Counted from the stretch's first letter, positions 24,410 through 34,336 are shown. The stretch is DNA of 64,000 bases from CAYFPX01 sp964501915 (GCA_964501915.1 CAZCVP010000008.1:6136-70135); one strand, 5' to 3'. The notes: generated from the letters alone by a model not told the origin. Numbers and translations: made by a program.

Positions 24410-25639
24410 TCAGAAGACGTGGTCGACGTCGAGGTAGGCCCCCGTCCCCTCCGCCGAAGTGCCCACGTCGAGCCGCAGCAGGAAGCTGTCGCCCCAGTGG
24501 AGCCAGAGCCCGCCGCCAGCGCCGGTGTGGAAGCCGCCCCCGTCGATCTCCGGGTTGCCCGGCAGCTCGGACCACACCCGGCCGGTGTCGACGAACCAGG
24601 TCAGGCCTGCCCGGCTGGGCTGGCCGACCAGGCCGAAGTCGAGGAGCTGGTGGCGCAGCTCGAGGTTCAGCAGGGCCTTGGCGCGGCCGTGGTAGCGCAT
24701 CAGCGCCACCCCACGCACCGAGCGACCGCCGCCCGGGGAGTTCTCCTGGACGAGGCCGCCGTGGCGGGCCTGCTCGTAGAAGGGCACCTCGCCCCCCAGG
24801 CCGTCGAGCAGGACCCGGGTCGCGAAGACCACGTGGTCCGTGAGGGGCAGGTAGCCGCGGCCGGTGAGGTTCACCCCCCAGAAGGCCCCGCTCCTCCCCA
24901 GGCCCACACCGCCGCGCACCGACCCCTCCAGCAGCCAGCCGCGGCTGGGAGAGGTCTCGTGGTCCCGGTGGTCCCAGTACACCCCGGCCGAGCCCTCCAG
25001 GAGGCTGTGGGGTACCCCCCAGGACAGCGCCTGTCGGGCCAGCTCGCTGCCTTCGCCGGCGAGATCGAGCGCCAGCCGGCTGCCCTCGTAGAGCTCGAAG
25101 CGGTTGACGGTGAAGGCCGCCCCGACGAAGGCGTCGACGTCGCCGACGAGGTCCATGCGACCCGCGGCCTTCAGGCCGATGCGGCGCCGATCGTAGTCGT
25201 TGTGGTGCCGGGCCAGGGCATAGGCCTCCGGGTCGGCGACGGGATCGAGGTCCTCCCAGGGCCGCTCGTAGGCCGAGGTGTTGCCGATGCCGTACCAGCC
25301 GGCGTTGCTCTGGCGCCGCACATACCCTTCGAAGCGCCAGCGAGGAGCCTGGCCCCGAGACGGCACGTCGACGATCAGCGACAGGTTCTGGAAGGTGGAC
25401 TCCGGGCCCACTCCCGAGCCCTTGGCGAAGAGAAGCAGCGCGAGCTGGGCCCGCCAGCGGTAGGGGTCGAGCTGGGGATGGAAGCGGGCGAGGTTGAGCA
25501 CACCACCTCCCCCCCAGCCCAGGTCGGCGTTGTAGGCCCCGATCACCACCCCGCCGGGCTCGAGGCGGTGCGGATCCTCGTCGGTCTCCGAGAGGAGACC
25601 GGCGAGGGCGAGCGGCCACAGCGCGCTGAGCAGGCTCAC
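24410..25639 (-). CDS. Omp85-superfamily (BamA/TamA C-terminal-like) beta-barrel
   Basis: The 409-residue product has a signal peptide (LLSALWPLALAGLLS) and then a 16-strand-type barrel without clear POTRA domains. It has alternating strands (GWGGGGVLNLARF, WLLEGSVRGGVGLG), a GLTWFVDTGRVW strand like the surface-antigen domain, a GGGLWLHWGDSFLLRLDVG segment, and a terminal Phe. POTRA-less members such as patatin-linked barrels or 'BamA/TamA family' proteins are common in Myxococcota. Its GTG start overlaps the epimerase stop (GTGA), closing a three-gene operon. Its client protein, if any, is not identified. Confidence 0.75.
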   Translation of the reverse strand: MSLLSALWPLALAGLLSETDEDPHRLEPGGVVIGAYNADLGWGGGGVLNLARFHPQLDPYRWRAQLALLLFAKGSGVGPESTFQNLSLIVDVPSRGQAPRWRFEGYVRRQSNAGWYGIGNTSAYERPWEDLDPVADPEAYALARHHNDYDRRRIGLKAAGRMDLVGDVDAFVGAAFTVNRFELYEGSRLALDLAGEGSELARQALSWGVPHSLLEGSAGVYWDHRDHETSPSRGWLLEGSVRGGVGLGRSGAFWGVNLTGRGYLPLTDHVVFATRVLLDGLGGEVPFYEQARHGGLVQENSPGGGRSVRGVALMRYHGRAKALLNLELRHQLLDFGLVGQPSRAGLTWFVDTGRVWSELPGNPEIDGGGFHTGAGGGLWLHWGDSFLLRLDVGTSAEGTGAYLDVDHVF

Positions 25640-26643
25640 CGAGCGCTCTCGACTCCTGTCGCGGTGGCCAGGCCCGGCGGCCCGGTGAGCGACGCGAGGC
25701 CCTCGTCGCGAGAGACGCGACCCCGGTAGCCCAGCTCCTGCCGGGCCCGGCGGTCCTCCACCGTCACCTCGCGTCCCATCAGCTCGATCGCCAGGCGGGT
25801 CAGGGGAGGCGACCCCCTCAGCGGCAGCCAGCGCCAGAGGAGCTCGAAGAGGCCGGCGAGCAGGTCAGCGGCCCAGCCGGGCAGGGACCCGGCCCGGGGC
25901 TCGCGGCCCACCGCCCGCAGCATGGACTCCATGAACGACCGCACCTGGACCGGCTCGCCGTCGGTGAGGAAGAAGACCCGACCGGGCAGCCCCCGCTCCG
26001 CCGCCAGGAGCATGCCCTCCACGACGTTGTCCACGTGGCAGGTGCTGGTGAGGTATTCCCCGCCGTCGATGAAGCGCAGCGACCCGCGATCGGCGGCCTC
26101 CACGAGGCGCGGCAGGACCGTCGAGTCGTCGTGGCCCCAGATCAGGCGGGGCCGCACCACGCAGGTCGCCAGCCTGGCGCTGCTCGCGGCCAGGACCTGC
26201 CGCTCGGCCTCGGCCTTGGTCGACGGGTAGCCCTCGAGCGGAGCCTCGGGCAGGGGCCGTGACTCGGTGACACCGACCAGGGGGCTGCCGTCGACCAGCA
26301 CGGCCTCCGTGCTCACGTGGACGAGCTTGGCGACCTTCGCCGCCGCCGCTGCGGCCAGCACGTTGGCGGTTCCGGTGACGTTGACCGCGACGAAGTCCTC
26401 CAAGGGGCCCCAGTCGGCGGCCAGCGCCGCGCAGTGGTAGACCACCAGGCACCCTCCCATGCCGCCCGTGAGGGCCTCGACGTCGGACAGGTCGCCGGCC
26501 ACCGGCCGGGCCCCGAGCGCTCCGAGGGCGGCCGCCGCCTCTTCCGTCCGGGCCAGGGCCGAGACCGAGTCCCCACGCGCCACCAGCGCCCGCACGAGGT
26601 GACGGCCGAGGAAGCCGGAGCCGCCGGTGACGAAGACCTTCAA
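25636..26643 (-). CDS. NAD(P)-dependent epimerase/3-beta-HSD-like dehydrogenase
   Basis: A 335-residue extended SDR. It has a Rossmann motif VTGGSGFLGRHL at 5-16, a substrate-domain Ser (HVSTEAV), and catalytic YxxxK in GYPSTKAEAE. The C-terminal half has the RFIDGGEYLTSTCHVDNVVEG element seen in 3-beta-hydroxysteroid-dehydrogenase and sugar-epimerase relatives, then a helical tail (WAADLLAGLFELLWRWLPL) that could touch the membrane. The start is a TTG overlapping the phosphoesterase stop (TTGA), and the end overlaps the barrel gene start. The substrate could be a sugar nucleotide, sterol or long-chain keto lipid. Confidence 0.82.
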   Translation of the reverse strand: MKVFVTGGSGFLGRHLVRALVARGDSVSALARTEEAAAALGALGARPVAGDLSDVEALTGGMGGCLVVYHCAALAADWGPLEDFVAVNVTGTANVLAAAAAAKVAKLVHVSTEAVLVDGSPLVGVTESRPLPEAPLEGYPSTKAEAERQVLAASSARLATCVVRPRLIWGHDDSTVLPRLVEAADRGSLRFIDGGEYLTSTCHVDNVVEGMLLAAERGLPGRVFFLTDGEPVQVRSFMESMLRAVGREPRAGSLPGWAADLLAGLFELLWRWLPLRGSPPLTRLAIELMGREVTVEDRRARQELGYRGRVSRDEGLASLTGPPGLATATGVESAR

Positions 26644-28547
26644 GCGCTCACCTCCAGCCAGGGCCAGGCGCAGGAGCCACCTTCACCCAGTCGGGCCCCG
26701 CTGACCAGATCCAGGGCACCCGGGCCGACTCGTGAGGCGGTCTCCGGCAGGTAGACGGTGCCCAACCCTCCCACGACCAGGCACCGCTCGCCGGGCCGGT
26801 CCACCACTTCGAGCGGCCCCTCGACCCCGGCCAGCAGGCGTCCGAGGTGGCGGAGCACGTGGTAGGCGGGCCGGGGGTTGCAGCGGCGATCCAGGAGGCC
26901 GTGTCGGGGGTGGTAGCCGCGATCGTGGTCCACCAGGGTGTCGACGACCACCTCGGCTCCCGGAGTCGCCCAGGCCGCCACGGTCGCCTCGGCGATCCGC
27001 AGAGCGATCCGCCGATCGTCGGTGAACGCGCGTCCCTCCCCCTCTCGCGGGAGCTGGAGGCGGCAGAGCGCGGGCAGTCCCAGGCCGCGCACGGCCGCCA
27101 GGGCCTCGGTGGGCCGGACCCGGGGGGCGATCCGGAAGGTCCGGCCGAAGGCGCTCCAGGGCCCCAGCGCATCGCCGGGCACGAAACCGTGCTCGGGGAA
27201 GTGGGAGAAGTAGGCACCGTCCCGAGCGCTGGCCCCGCCCGCCCGGGAGAGCCAGCGGGGCAGGCGCAGCGGCAGGTCCTCCAGCGCGGCCCCGGCCGCC
27301 TCGAGGTGCCCGGCCACCACCACCACCTCCCAGCCCGCGAGCAGCGGCAGGTTCGCCGCCACCAGGGCCGCCTCGGCGGCACCGGGAGGACCGGCGCTGA
27401 ACACGATGAACCGCGTGCCCCGGGCCGCCAGGGCCTCCATGCGGGCGAGACGGCGGGCATCCCGCAGGTCGGCGAGAGGCACCCGCAGGCGATCCAGTCC
27501 CAGGTCCCAGAGCGCCACCACGAGGTGGTCGTTCCGGGCGACCTTGCGCGTGAACTCGTCCAGGTTCCCGTAGGGCACCTCCCGCGGCAGCGACCAGTCG
27601 TGGCGAAGCTCCGCACCGAGCGGGCTCGGCGGGCTGGGTCCCGTGCCCGGGAGCAGCGCGGGATGGCGGTCTGCGAGCCGGGACAACAGCGGGTCCTCGG
27701 TGCGCACGACCTCGAGCCCGTAGCCCCCGTCGTCCACGTGCACGAGCAGCAGCCCGAGCTTCGCCGGGTCGTCGCGGCCGAATTCGCCCGCCGGGCCGAC
27801 GTCCGCCAGCTCGGCGTACTCGGGCCGCACGAAGGCCGTCGAGGGCACCACGTGCAGGTCCAGCTCCCCCAGGCGGTCGTAGAAGGCGTTGTGGACGTGG
27901 CCGGCGAAGAGCGCCTCCACGCCGTGGGCCTCCAGGAGCCCCAGCAGGCGGGAGCGGGCGGGCTCGGCGAGGTTGTCGTAGTGCTCCGCCTCGTGGGGAT
28001 CGGCCAGGAACGGGGGGTAGTGCACGAAGGCGAAGATGCGCCCGCCTTCGTGGGCCGCGAGGTCCTGCTCCAGCCAGGCCCACTGCTCCGCCTCCAGGGA
28101 CAGGCCGCTGTTCAACACCGGGGTGTCGATCCAGACCAGGTGCAGGCCGGCGTGGTCGAAGGAGCCGTAGGGTGCGCCCCAGGTCTGCTCGAAGACCGCG
28201 TGGCTGTTGGCCCCGACCCCCGGGGCGTTGGCCCACGGACGCGGCTTGTCGCCCACGTCGTGGTTGCCCGGCACCACCGTCAGCCGGGTCTCGCCCAGCG
28301 GGGCGTAGGTCTCCCTGGCGATCGCGAGGGCCACGGCGTGGGCGGTCAGCCCGGGCACCGGGTGGGGCACGTCCCCCAGGTGCACGACGTGGTCTGGCGA
28401 GACGACCTGGAGGACCTCGACGACCCGCCGGTTGCGATCGTTGTGACCGGCGTCCGAGGGGTAGGCCGCCTGGGGATCGTCACCGCGCACGCGAAAGTGA
28501 CTGTCCGCGATCACGGCGAACATCGACGACCCGGACCCGACGCCCAT
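26640..28547 (-). CDS. Calcineurin-like metallophosphoesterase
   Basis: The 635-residue protein begins with a full metallophosphoesterase domain (about residues 8-270): FAVIADSHF (metal-binding DxH), HLGDV (GD), VPGNHDVG (GNHD), FVHYPP and FAGHVHNAF (GHxH). It would hydrolyse a phosphomonoester or diester with a two-metal centre. The C-terminal 350 residues are unrelated and include two alpha/beta-like blocks (VARNDHLVVALWDLG; TRFIVFSAGPPG). I choose the ATG at 28547, which has a GAGGAG site five bases upstream, over a GTG two codons earlier. It is the first gene of the phosphoesterase-epimerase-barrel operon. Confidence 0.82.
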   Translation of the reverse strand: MGVGSGSSMFAVIADSHFRVRGDDPQAAYPSDAGHNDRNRRVVEVLQVVSPDHVVHLGDVPHPVPGLTAHAVALAIARETYAPLGETRLTVVPGNHDVGDKPRPWANAPGVGANSHAVFEQTWGAPYGSFDHAGLHLVWIDTPVLNSGLSLEAEQWAWLEQDLAAHEGGRIFAFVHYPPFLADPHEAEHYDNLAEPARSRLLGLLEAHGVEALFAGHVHNAFYDRLGELDLHVVPSTAFVRPEYAELADVGPAGEFGRDDPAKLGLLLVHVDDGGYGLEVVRTEDPLLSRLADRHPALLPGTGPSPPSPLGAELRHDWSLPREVPYGNLDEFTRKVARNDHLVVALWDLGLDRLRVPLADLRDARRLARMEALAARGTRFIVFSAGPPGAAEAALVAANLPLLAGWEVVVVAGHLEAAGAALEDLPLRLPRWLSRAGGASARDGAYFSHFPEHGFVPGDALGPWSAFGRTFRIAPRVRPTEALAAVRGLGLPALCRLQLPREGEGRAFTDDRRIALRIAEATVAAWATPGAEVVVDTLVDHDRGYHPRHGLLDRRCNPRPAYHVLRHLGRLLAGVEGPLEVVDRPGERCLVVGGLGTVYLPETASRVGPGALDLVSGARLGEGGSCAWPWLEVSA

Positions 28548-28592
28548 CTGCACTCCTCGAGCGGGGTGTCCTCGACGCTCCGCGGGGGGAGA

Positions 28593-29996
28593 CTACAAGG
28601 TGTCGGGCTCGACGGGCCGGTAGAGGTCGTAGATGTCGTCCACGGCGTGGATGCTGCCGAGGAAGCCACCCCTCGCCCACTGGCCGTCCCAGGCGGTCTC
28701 CCCGTCCAGGGTGACCTCTCGGATGTGGGTCGTGCTGCCCCAGTTGATCAGGGTGTTGTCGTTGTCCAGGCGGGTCGCCTCGCCGATGGTGTTGGCCTTG
28801 AGCCGCTCCCCCTCGCCGTAGTGCCAGAACTGGGACAGGGTCCGCCCCTCGTCGTCCACCTCGTACTCCACGGCCCAGGTCTCGTTGCCCGGATCGCTGG
28901 TGGTCACCATGAAGCCGCCGCGGGAGGTGTAGGTGGGGTGGTGCTGGAAGTCGAACCGGGTGTCGTCGCTGCCGAAGCTGTAGGAGTCCCGGGCCTGGCC
29001 GAACCACCGCAGGGGCTCGCCGCTCTCGAGGTCGAACTCCAGCACCGAGTTCAGGTTGTAGAAGCTGTAGAGGAAGGTGCCGCGGTCCTCCTGCCAGTTC
29101 AGGGCGTTGTGGTAGCAGGGGAAGCCGCCCTGCCCGATGGCCACGAGCCAGGTGTCGCAGGAGAAGACCACCTCCGTCGACCCATCCGGGTGCACGAGGG
29201 TGACGTCCTCCTGGACCCCGACCTCCCGCGGGTAGGCGATGACCCCCCCGTCCAGCTCGGCGAAGGCGTGGGAGAGCCCGGGGAGCTGCCACTCCTCCAG
29301 CACCGTGCCGTCGACGGCGATGCGGTAGATGCGGCGATCGTCTTCGCGGGTGTTGCGCGCGTTGAACAGGATCGACTTCCCGTCGCGGCCCATGCGCATG
29401 TAGGGAGACCAGAAGCCGCTGTCGAGCACGTGGTACCAGACGATCTCCCCGTCCCGGTTCAGACCGTAGAGCACCCACTGGTTGATGCTCTCCGTGCCGA
29501 GGGTCCCGAAGAGGTAGCCCTCGTCGAAGAGCGTCGGGTCCGACTCGGCGAGCTCGAAGTCCGGCATCAGGCCCGGCAGGGCCCAGGTGGCGGTGACCTC
29601 CTCCTCCGTCTCGGTCCGCACGTCCCCGGCTTCGGCCACGATCCGCCAGGTCACGTCGGTCAGGGCCGGGACGCCGAGGATCAGGCTGCGCTGGGGACCC
29701 GCCTCGGCGGCCAGGGTCGGTGCCTGGCGCCAGTCCTCGTCCCCGTCGTGGAACTCGACCCAGGTGTTCGACGCGTGGCTCACGGTCCACTCGACGTGGA
29801 TCAGCGTGACCATCTCGGCGTCGACCTCGGCGGAGACCTCGGTGATCTGGAGGTCCACTGGGGGCACGGCCGAGTCGTCCGCAGAGGTGGTGTCGTCGAG
29901 CCGGATGCCGCCTCCGTCGCAGGCGAGCTGGGACAGGGGCAGGAGCAGCAGGACCAGGGGGAGCGCACGATGGGGTGCCGACATCGGGTTCTTCAT
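28593..29996 (-). CDS. Arylsulfotransferase-like beta-propeller lipoprotein
   Basis: A 467-residue protein with signal LVLLLLPLSQLACDGG and lipobox LAC. After an N-terminal fibronectin-like domain (about 40-145), the rest has the pattern of the ASST/arylsulfotransferase propeller: INQWVLYGLNRDGEIVWYH, LSHAFAELDGG, VTLVHPDGST, ALNWQEDRGTFLYSF and FDFQHHPTYTS. Family members move sulfate between phenolic compounds in the periplasm through a His, and HHPTY is the likely site region. Many lipoprotein relatives are uncharacterised. The gene is divergent from the FG-GAP gene, with an 86-base gap for both promoters. Confidence 0.75.
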   Translation of the reverse strand: MKNPMSAPHRALPLVLLLLPLSQLACDGGGIRLDDTTSADDSAVPPVDLQITEVSAEVDAEMVTLIHVEWTVSHASNTWVEFHDGDEDWRQAPTLAAEAGPQRSLILGVPALTDVTWRIVAEAGDVRTETEEEVTATWALPGLMPDFELAESDPTLFDEGYLFGTLGTESINQWVLYGLNRDGEIVWYHVLDSGFWSPYMRMGRDGKSILFNARNTREDDRRIYRIAVDGTVLEEWQLPGLSHAFAELDGGVIAYPREVGVQEDVTLVHPDGSTEVVFSCDTWLVAIGQGGFPCYHNALNWQEDRGTFLYSFYNLNSVLEFDLESGEPLRWFGQARDSYSFGSDDTRFDFQHHPTYTSRGGFMVTTSDPGNETWAVEYEVDDEGRTLSQFWHYGEGERLKANTIGEATRLDNDNTLINWGSTTHIREVTLDGETAWDGQWARGGFLGSIHAVDDIYDLYRPVEPDTL

Positions 29997-30082
29997 GGCG
30001 GTTGTATAGACGCAGGATGGCCCGAAGCGCATCTATGATGGGACCCGAGCTGGCAAAGGCCCCGTCAAGAAGCCGGAGACCC

Positions 30083-31756
30083 ATGTCTGTGCGCGCCGCG
30101 ATCCTCCTCGCCACCCTCCTGCTCCCCGCGACCGCGTTCGGCGGCGAGACCCTGCTGGCCTCCGACGGTGAAACCGGCGACACCTTCGGCGGCTCAGTCG
30201 CCGGTGTCGGTGACATCGACGGCGACGGCCACGACGACTTCGCCGCCGGCGCCGACGGCGAGGCCACCAGCAGCGGCTCGGTCTACGTCTACTTCGGCAG
30301 CCCCACCGGGCTCGACGCCAGCACGGAGCAGAAGCTCTCCGGGTCGACCGTCCGCGAGGGCGACGGCTTCGGCTCGACGATGTCGGCCGCCGGCGACGTC
30401 AACGGGGACGGCCACGCCGACCTGCTGGTCGGGGCCTACGGGAGCGACGGACCCGCGGGCAAGGACCGCGGCGCGGTCTACGTCTACCTGGGCGGTGCGT
30501 CGGGCCTCGACGTGGCCACGGAGCAGCGCCTGGCCGCTTCGGACGCCGAGAACTACGACCTCTTCGGCTTCGCCGTGGCGGGGGCTGGGGACCTCGACGG
30601 CGACGGCTTCGACGACGTGGCGATCGGCGCCTTCGGCGAGGACAGCCTCGGCAACGACTCCGGCGCCGTCTACGTCTTCTACGGCAGCGCCAGCGGCATC
30701 GACCCCACCACCGAGCAGCGCCTCACGGCCTCGGACGGCGGCGACTACGCGGCCTTCGGCGACGCGGTCTCCGGGCGGGTCGATCTCGACGGCGACGGCT
30801 TCGACGACCTCGTCGTGGGCGCCCCCGGCGACGACGAGGCCGGCTCGTATGGGGGTGCCGTCTACGTCTTCTACGGCAGCGCCACCGGCGTCGACGCCGC
30901 CACCGAGCAGAAGCTCATCGCCAGCGACGTGGGCGGGTACGACTCCTTCGCCGACGCCGTGGCCGGCGCCGGCGACCTCGACGACGACGGCTTCGATGAC
31001 CTGGCCGTGGGGACCCGCTACGACACCGACCCGGTCAACGGCGGCGGCAGCGGCTCCGTCACCGTGTTCTACGGCTCGGCCGCCGGGGTCGCCCCGGACA
31101 GCGAGCAGCGGCTGGTGGCCTCCGACGGTGCCACCGGCGACTACTTCGGCCACGCCCTGAGCGCTGCGGGCGACGTGGACGGCGACGGCTTCGGCGATCT
31201 GATCGTCGGCGCGTCCCGGGACGACGAGGGAGCCGCCGACAGCGGCTCGGCCTACCTCTACTTCGGGACGGCGACCGGACTGGACGCGGCCACCGAGGTC
31301 CGCCTGGCGGCCGTGAACCCCGGCGAGGAGGACACCTTCGGGGAGTTCGTCACCGGCGCCGGCGACCTGGACGGCGATGGCTTCGACGACCTCGCCGTCG
31401 GCGCCGACGAGGACGACGACAACGGGCCCAGCAGCGGCTCGGTCACCCTCTTCTACGGGGGCTGCCGCCCGGGCGACGAGGACCGCGACGAGGACGGAGC
31501 CTGCGCCTCGCGGGACTGCGACGACGAGGACGCCTCGCGCCATCCCGGCGCCGAGGAGATCCCCGACGACGGCATCGACCAGGACTGTGACGGCGAGGAC
31601 CTGAAGTCCGGGGACACGGGAGACTCCGGCGAGCCCACCGACGGCGGCGGCTGCGAGGGCTGCACCGCCACACCCGGATCCGTCCCGGCACCCCTCTGGC
31701 TGCTGGGCGCCGCACTCCTGCTGCGCTGTCGTCAGCGCACCAGATCCGTGCAGTAG
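30083..31756 (+). CDS. Seven-bladed FG-GAP propeller protein with MopE motif and MYXO-CTERM-like tail
   Basis: A 557-residue secreted protein with signal SVRAAILLATLLLPATAFGG. Seven FG-GAP repeats follow (for example GDTFGGSVAGVGDIDGDG, YDLFGFAVAGAGDLDGDG, EDTFGEFVTGAGDLDGDG), each with a DxDGDGxxD calcium loop, matching an integrin-alpha-type propeller. After residue 470 comes one MopE-type motif (DCDDEDASRHPGAEEIPDDG). The C-terminus is a Cys-containing, hydrophobic, Arg-ended tail (CEGCTATPGSVPAPLWLLG…RCRQRTR) like MYXO-CTERM sorting signals. It is probably anchored at the surface and used in adhesion. The repeats make the DNA quasi-repetitive, which could mislead assembly. Confidence 0.87.
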   Translation: MSVRAAILLATLLLPATAFGGETLLASDGETGDTFGGSVAGVGDIDGDGHDDFAAGADGEATSSGSVYVYFGSPTGLDASTEQKLSGSTVREGDGFGSTMSAAGDVNGDGHADLLVGAYGSDGPAGKDRGAVYVYLGGASGLDVATEQRLAASDAENYDLFGFAVAGAGDLDGDGFDDVAIGAFGEDSLGNDSGAVYVFYGSASGIDPTTEQRLTASDGGDYAAFGDAVSGRVDLDGDGFDDLVVGAPGDDEAGSYGGAVYVFYGSATGVDAATEQKLIASDVGGYDSFADAVAGAGDLDDDGFDDLAVGTRYDTDPVNGGGSGSVTVFYGSAAGVAPDSEQRLVASDGATGDYFGHALSAAGDVDGDGFGDLIVGASRDDEGAADSGSAYLYFGTATGLDAATEVRLAAVNPGEEDTFGEFVTGAGDLDGDGFDDLAVGADEDDDNGPSSGSVTLFYGGCRPGDEDRDEDGACASRDCDDEDASRHPGAEEIPDDGIDQDCDGEDLKSGDTGDSGEPTDGGGCEGCTATPGSVPAPLWLLGAALLLRCRQRTRSVQ

Positions 31757-31774
31757 CCGGCGCATCCTACCCGC

Positions 31775-33526
31775 TCAGATCGAGATCGACCCCTTGCGGA
31801 AGTCGCACGGCGCCAGGTGCACGTTGATGCAGACGGGCGTGCCGGCCGCGGCCAGGGCCTTGGCCTCGGCCAGGGCGGCCTCGATCTGACCGCTCTCGGT
31901 GACCAGGATGCCGCGGCCGCCGTAGGCCTGGGCGACGTCGTGGTAGGCGGTGTGGAGCAGCTCGGTGCCCAGGGCGTCCCCCAGGATCTCGACCTGCTCC
32001 CGGGCGATCTGCTGCCAGCTCGCGTCGGTGCCGATCACCGCGATCGGCGCCAGGCCGCTGCGAACGAAGGTGTCGAACTCGGCCAGGCTGTAGGCGCTGG
32101 AGCCGTCGCCGTAGAAGAGCCAGACCTCCGCCTCGGGCCGGACGCTCGCCGCGCCGACCGCGAAGCCGCCGCCCACCCCCAGGGTCCCGAAGACACCGGG
32201 GTCCAGCCAGCTCATGGGCCCGCGCGGTCGCAGGATGTAGGCGCCGGTGGCCACGAAGTCTCCCCCGTCGACGATGAGCACGCTGTCGTCGGCCACGCAG
32301 GCCTCGATGCGCTGGAAGAGGTGGACCGGGTCGACACCGTCGGTGTCGGTCCGCGCCATCGCCGCGATCTCGGCGTCGCGGGCGTGCTCCCGCTCGCGCA
32401 GCGTCTCGAACCAGGGCACTCGAGGCTCCGACGCCCCGCTCGCCGCCGCGAGCTGGACCAGGAAGCGACCCGGGTGGGCCTGGACCGCCACGGTCGGCCG
32501 CCGGTTCTTCTTCAGGGCGGCCGCGTCCAGGTTCACCGAGACGAGGGTGGCCTCGCGGTTGATCTTCTGGCCGTAGCCCATGCGGAAGTCGAAGGGGAAG
32601 CCGGCCACGAGGACCACGTCGGCCTCGCGCAGCGCCGCTGTGCGCTTGTGGCGGAACTGGATCTCGGAGGAGCGCCCCAGCAGCCCCCGCGAGGACCCCC
32701 CGAGGAAGGTCGGCAGGCCGAGCTTGCTCACCGCCGCGGCGAGCTCATCGGCCTGGTCCGGGGTCAGGTTGACCATCGCCTGGTTGCCGATGACCAGCGC
32801 CGGCCGCTGGGAGCTGCGCAGGGCGCCAGCGACGCGCTCGACCTGTTGCTGGAGCGAGGCCCTGAGCGGGAGCGAGAGCGACGGCAGCTCGGGCAGGGCC
32901 AGGTGCGGCAGGTGGAATTGCTTCTTGAGGTAGCCCTTCATCGCGAGCTGGGCCGCAGCCCCCAGGGCCCCGTCCAGCTTCTCGACCCCCGACTCCTCGA
33001 GGTACCACTCGGAGACGATCTGCTCCGGGTAGAGCACGTCGACCGGGATCTCCAGGAAGACCGGTCCCGGCACACCCTCGACGGCCACCCGGAAGGCCCG
33101 CTCCAGCATCGGCACCAGGTCCCGGACCTTGTTGCAGCGGGCGCTCCACTTGGTCACCGGCCGCATCAGGGCGAGCTGGTCGATGTCCTGGAGGGATCCG
33201 CGCCCCCGCAACACGGTGGCCGTCGCACCTCCGAGCACCACGATGGGCTGCTGGGCCTCCTGGGCGTTCTTCACCGCGGTCACGGTGTTGGTCACGCCGG
33301 GTCCAGCCGTCACGGCGCAGACCCCCGGGATGCCGGTCAGCCGGCTGGCCGCGTCGGCCGCGAAGGCCGCGGAGGCTTCGTGGCGCAGGTTGACCACCTC
33401 CAGGCCGTGCTGCTTGGCCCCCAGGAGGATCGGCGAGATGTGACCCCCGCAGAGGTTGTAGAGGCAGCGGACGCCGTGGGCGGCGAGCACTTCGCCGACG
33501 ATGGACCCTCCGTGGTCATGAGACAT
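31775..33526 (-). CDS. ThDP-dependent lyase, ILVBL/2-hydroxyacyl-CoA-lyase-like
   Basis: This 583-residue enzyme has the three-domain plan of acetolactate-synthase-like ThDP enzymes: a Pyr domain with the cofactor-activating Glu50 (LRHEASAAFAADAASRLTG), the GPGVTNTVTAVKNAQEAQQP loop, a central domain, and a PP domain with the Mg/ThDP GDGSSAYSLAEFDT motif. GTDASWQQIAREQVEILG and DYH-like segments resemble human ILVBL (HACL2). The reaction is therefore more likely cleavage of 2-hydroxyacyl-CoA than branched-chain amino-acid synthesis. No small-subunit gene is nearby, which fits. It is divergent from an exported unknown protein. Confidence 0.82.
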   Translation of the reverse strand: MSHDHGGSIVGEVLAAHGVRCLYNLCGGHISPILLGAKQHGLEVVNLRHEASAAFAADAASRLTGIPGVCAVTAGPGVTNTVTAVKNAQEAQQPIVVLGGATATVLRGRGSLQDIDQLALMRPVTKWSARCNKVRDLVPMLERAFRVAVEGVPGPVFLEIPVDVLYPEQIVSEWYLEESGVEKLDGALGAAAQLAMKGYLKKQFHLPHLALPELPSLSLPLRASLQQQVERVAGALRSSQRPALVIGNQAMVNLTPDQADELAAAVSKLGLPTFLGGSSRGLLGRSSEIQFRHKRTAALREADVVLVAGFPFDFRMGYGQKINREATLVSVNLDAAALKKNRRPTVAVQAHPGRFLVQLAAASGASEPRVPWFETLREREHARDAEIAAMARTDTDGVDPVHLFQRIEACVADDSVLIVDGGDFVATGAYILRPRGPMSWLDPGVFGTLGVGGGFAVGAASVRPEAEVWLFYGDGSSAYSLAEFDTFVRSGLAPIAVIGTDASWQQIAREQVEILGDALGTELLHTAYHDVAQAYGGRGILVTESGQIEAALAEAKALAAAGTPVCINVHLAPCDFRKGSISI

Positions 33527-33601
33527 CTTTGAACTCCGAGGTCGGGCCGCCTGGGTATCCCTGCTGGCGAGCGTGGACCTCCCCCTGTCGTAGAATCCGG
33601 C

Positions 33602-34336
33602 ATGCGCACACGCTCTCTCGCCGTCGTCCTGCTCCTGTCCGCCACCGTGCTCGTGGGCGGCAAGAAGAAGCGCCTCGCCGTCATCGACGAGCTGGTCGCC
33701 TCCCACCCCACCACGCCCCACGACCTGCCCGCGGCCGGCGACATCCAGCCCATGCAGTGGGCGCCGGGCCAGTGGAGCCTGTATCGGCGCACGGACAAGA
33801 AGGGCCGGGTGAGCCTCGAGCGCCTGTCGATCGTGGCCCGGGACGCGTGCGGCTTCCAGGTCGAGTCGGTCCAGTGGATGTCGTCGGGGACCTCCGGCAC
33901 CCGGATCTGCTACGCCGAGATGCCCGTCGCCTTCACGGCCCACGACGCCGTCGACGAGGCGATGGACCTCGTGCGGGTCTTCACGACCTGGTCCGACGAC
34001 GGCACACCGATGACCATCGACCTGCGCACGCCGGAGGGCGCGATGATGCGCGGGATGATGCGGGTGATCGGCCACGGCATGATGACCACGATGCGCATCG
34101 ACGTCGAGCAGACCCGGACGACCATCGAGGTGCCCGCCGGGCGCTTCGCCGGCGCGATCTCCGTGTCGGGCCGCATCGTGCTCGGGCCGATCAAGATGGA
34201 CGTCCAGGGCTGGGCCCACCCCGGCGTGCCGATCAACGGCAGCGTCAAGGTGGAGGCCAGCGACGGCAGCGTGAACGAGCTGCTCGACTTCGGCCTCAGC
34301 GGCGCGGTGAGCGCAATGCCGGGGGCGGCGGACTGA
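33602..34336 (+). CDS. Exported protein of unknown function (244 aa)
   Basis: The protein has a Sec signal (TRSLAVVLLLSATVLVGG) followed by a basic KKKRL stretch and a single beta-rich domain (VSLERLSIVARDACGF, RTTIEVPAGRFAGAISV, MDVQGWAHPGVPINGSVKVE). The last part reads like lipocalin/LolA-like strands. The middle is unusually rich in Met (AMMRGMMRVIGHGMMTTM). It converges on the hybrid kinase gene with no gap between stop codons. I do not recognise a family. Confidence 0.7.
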   Translation: MRTRSLAVVLLLSATVLVGGKKKRLAVIDELVASHPTTPHDLPAAGDIQPMQWAPGQWSLYRRTDKKGRVSLERLSIVARDACGFQVESVQWMSSGTSGTRICYAEMPVAFTAHDAVDEAMDLVRVFTTWSDDGTPMTIDLRTPEGAMMRGMMRVIGHGMMTTMRIDVEQTRTTIEVPAGRFAGAISVSGRIVLGPIKMDVQGWAHPGVPINGSVKVEASDGSVNELLDFGLSGAVSAMPGAAD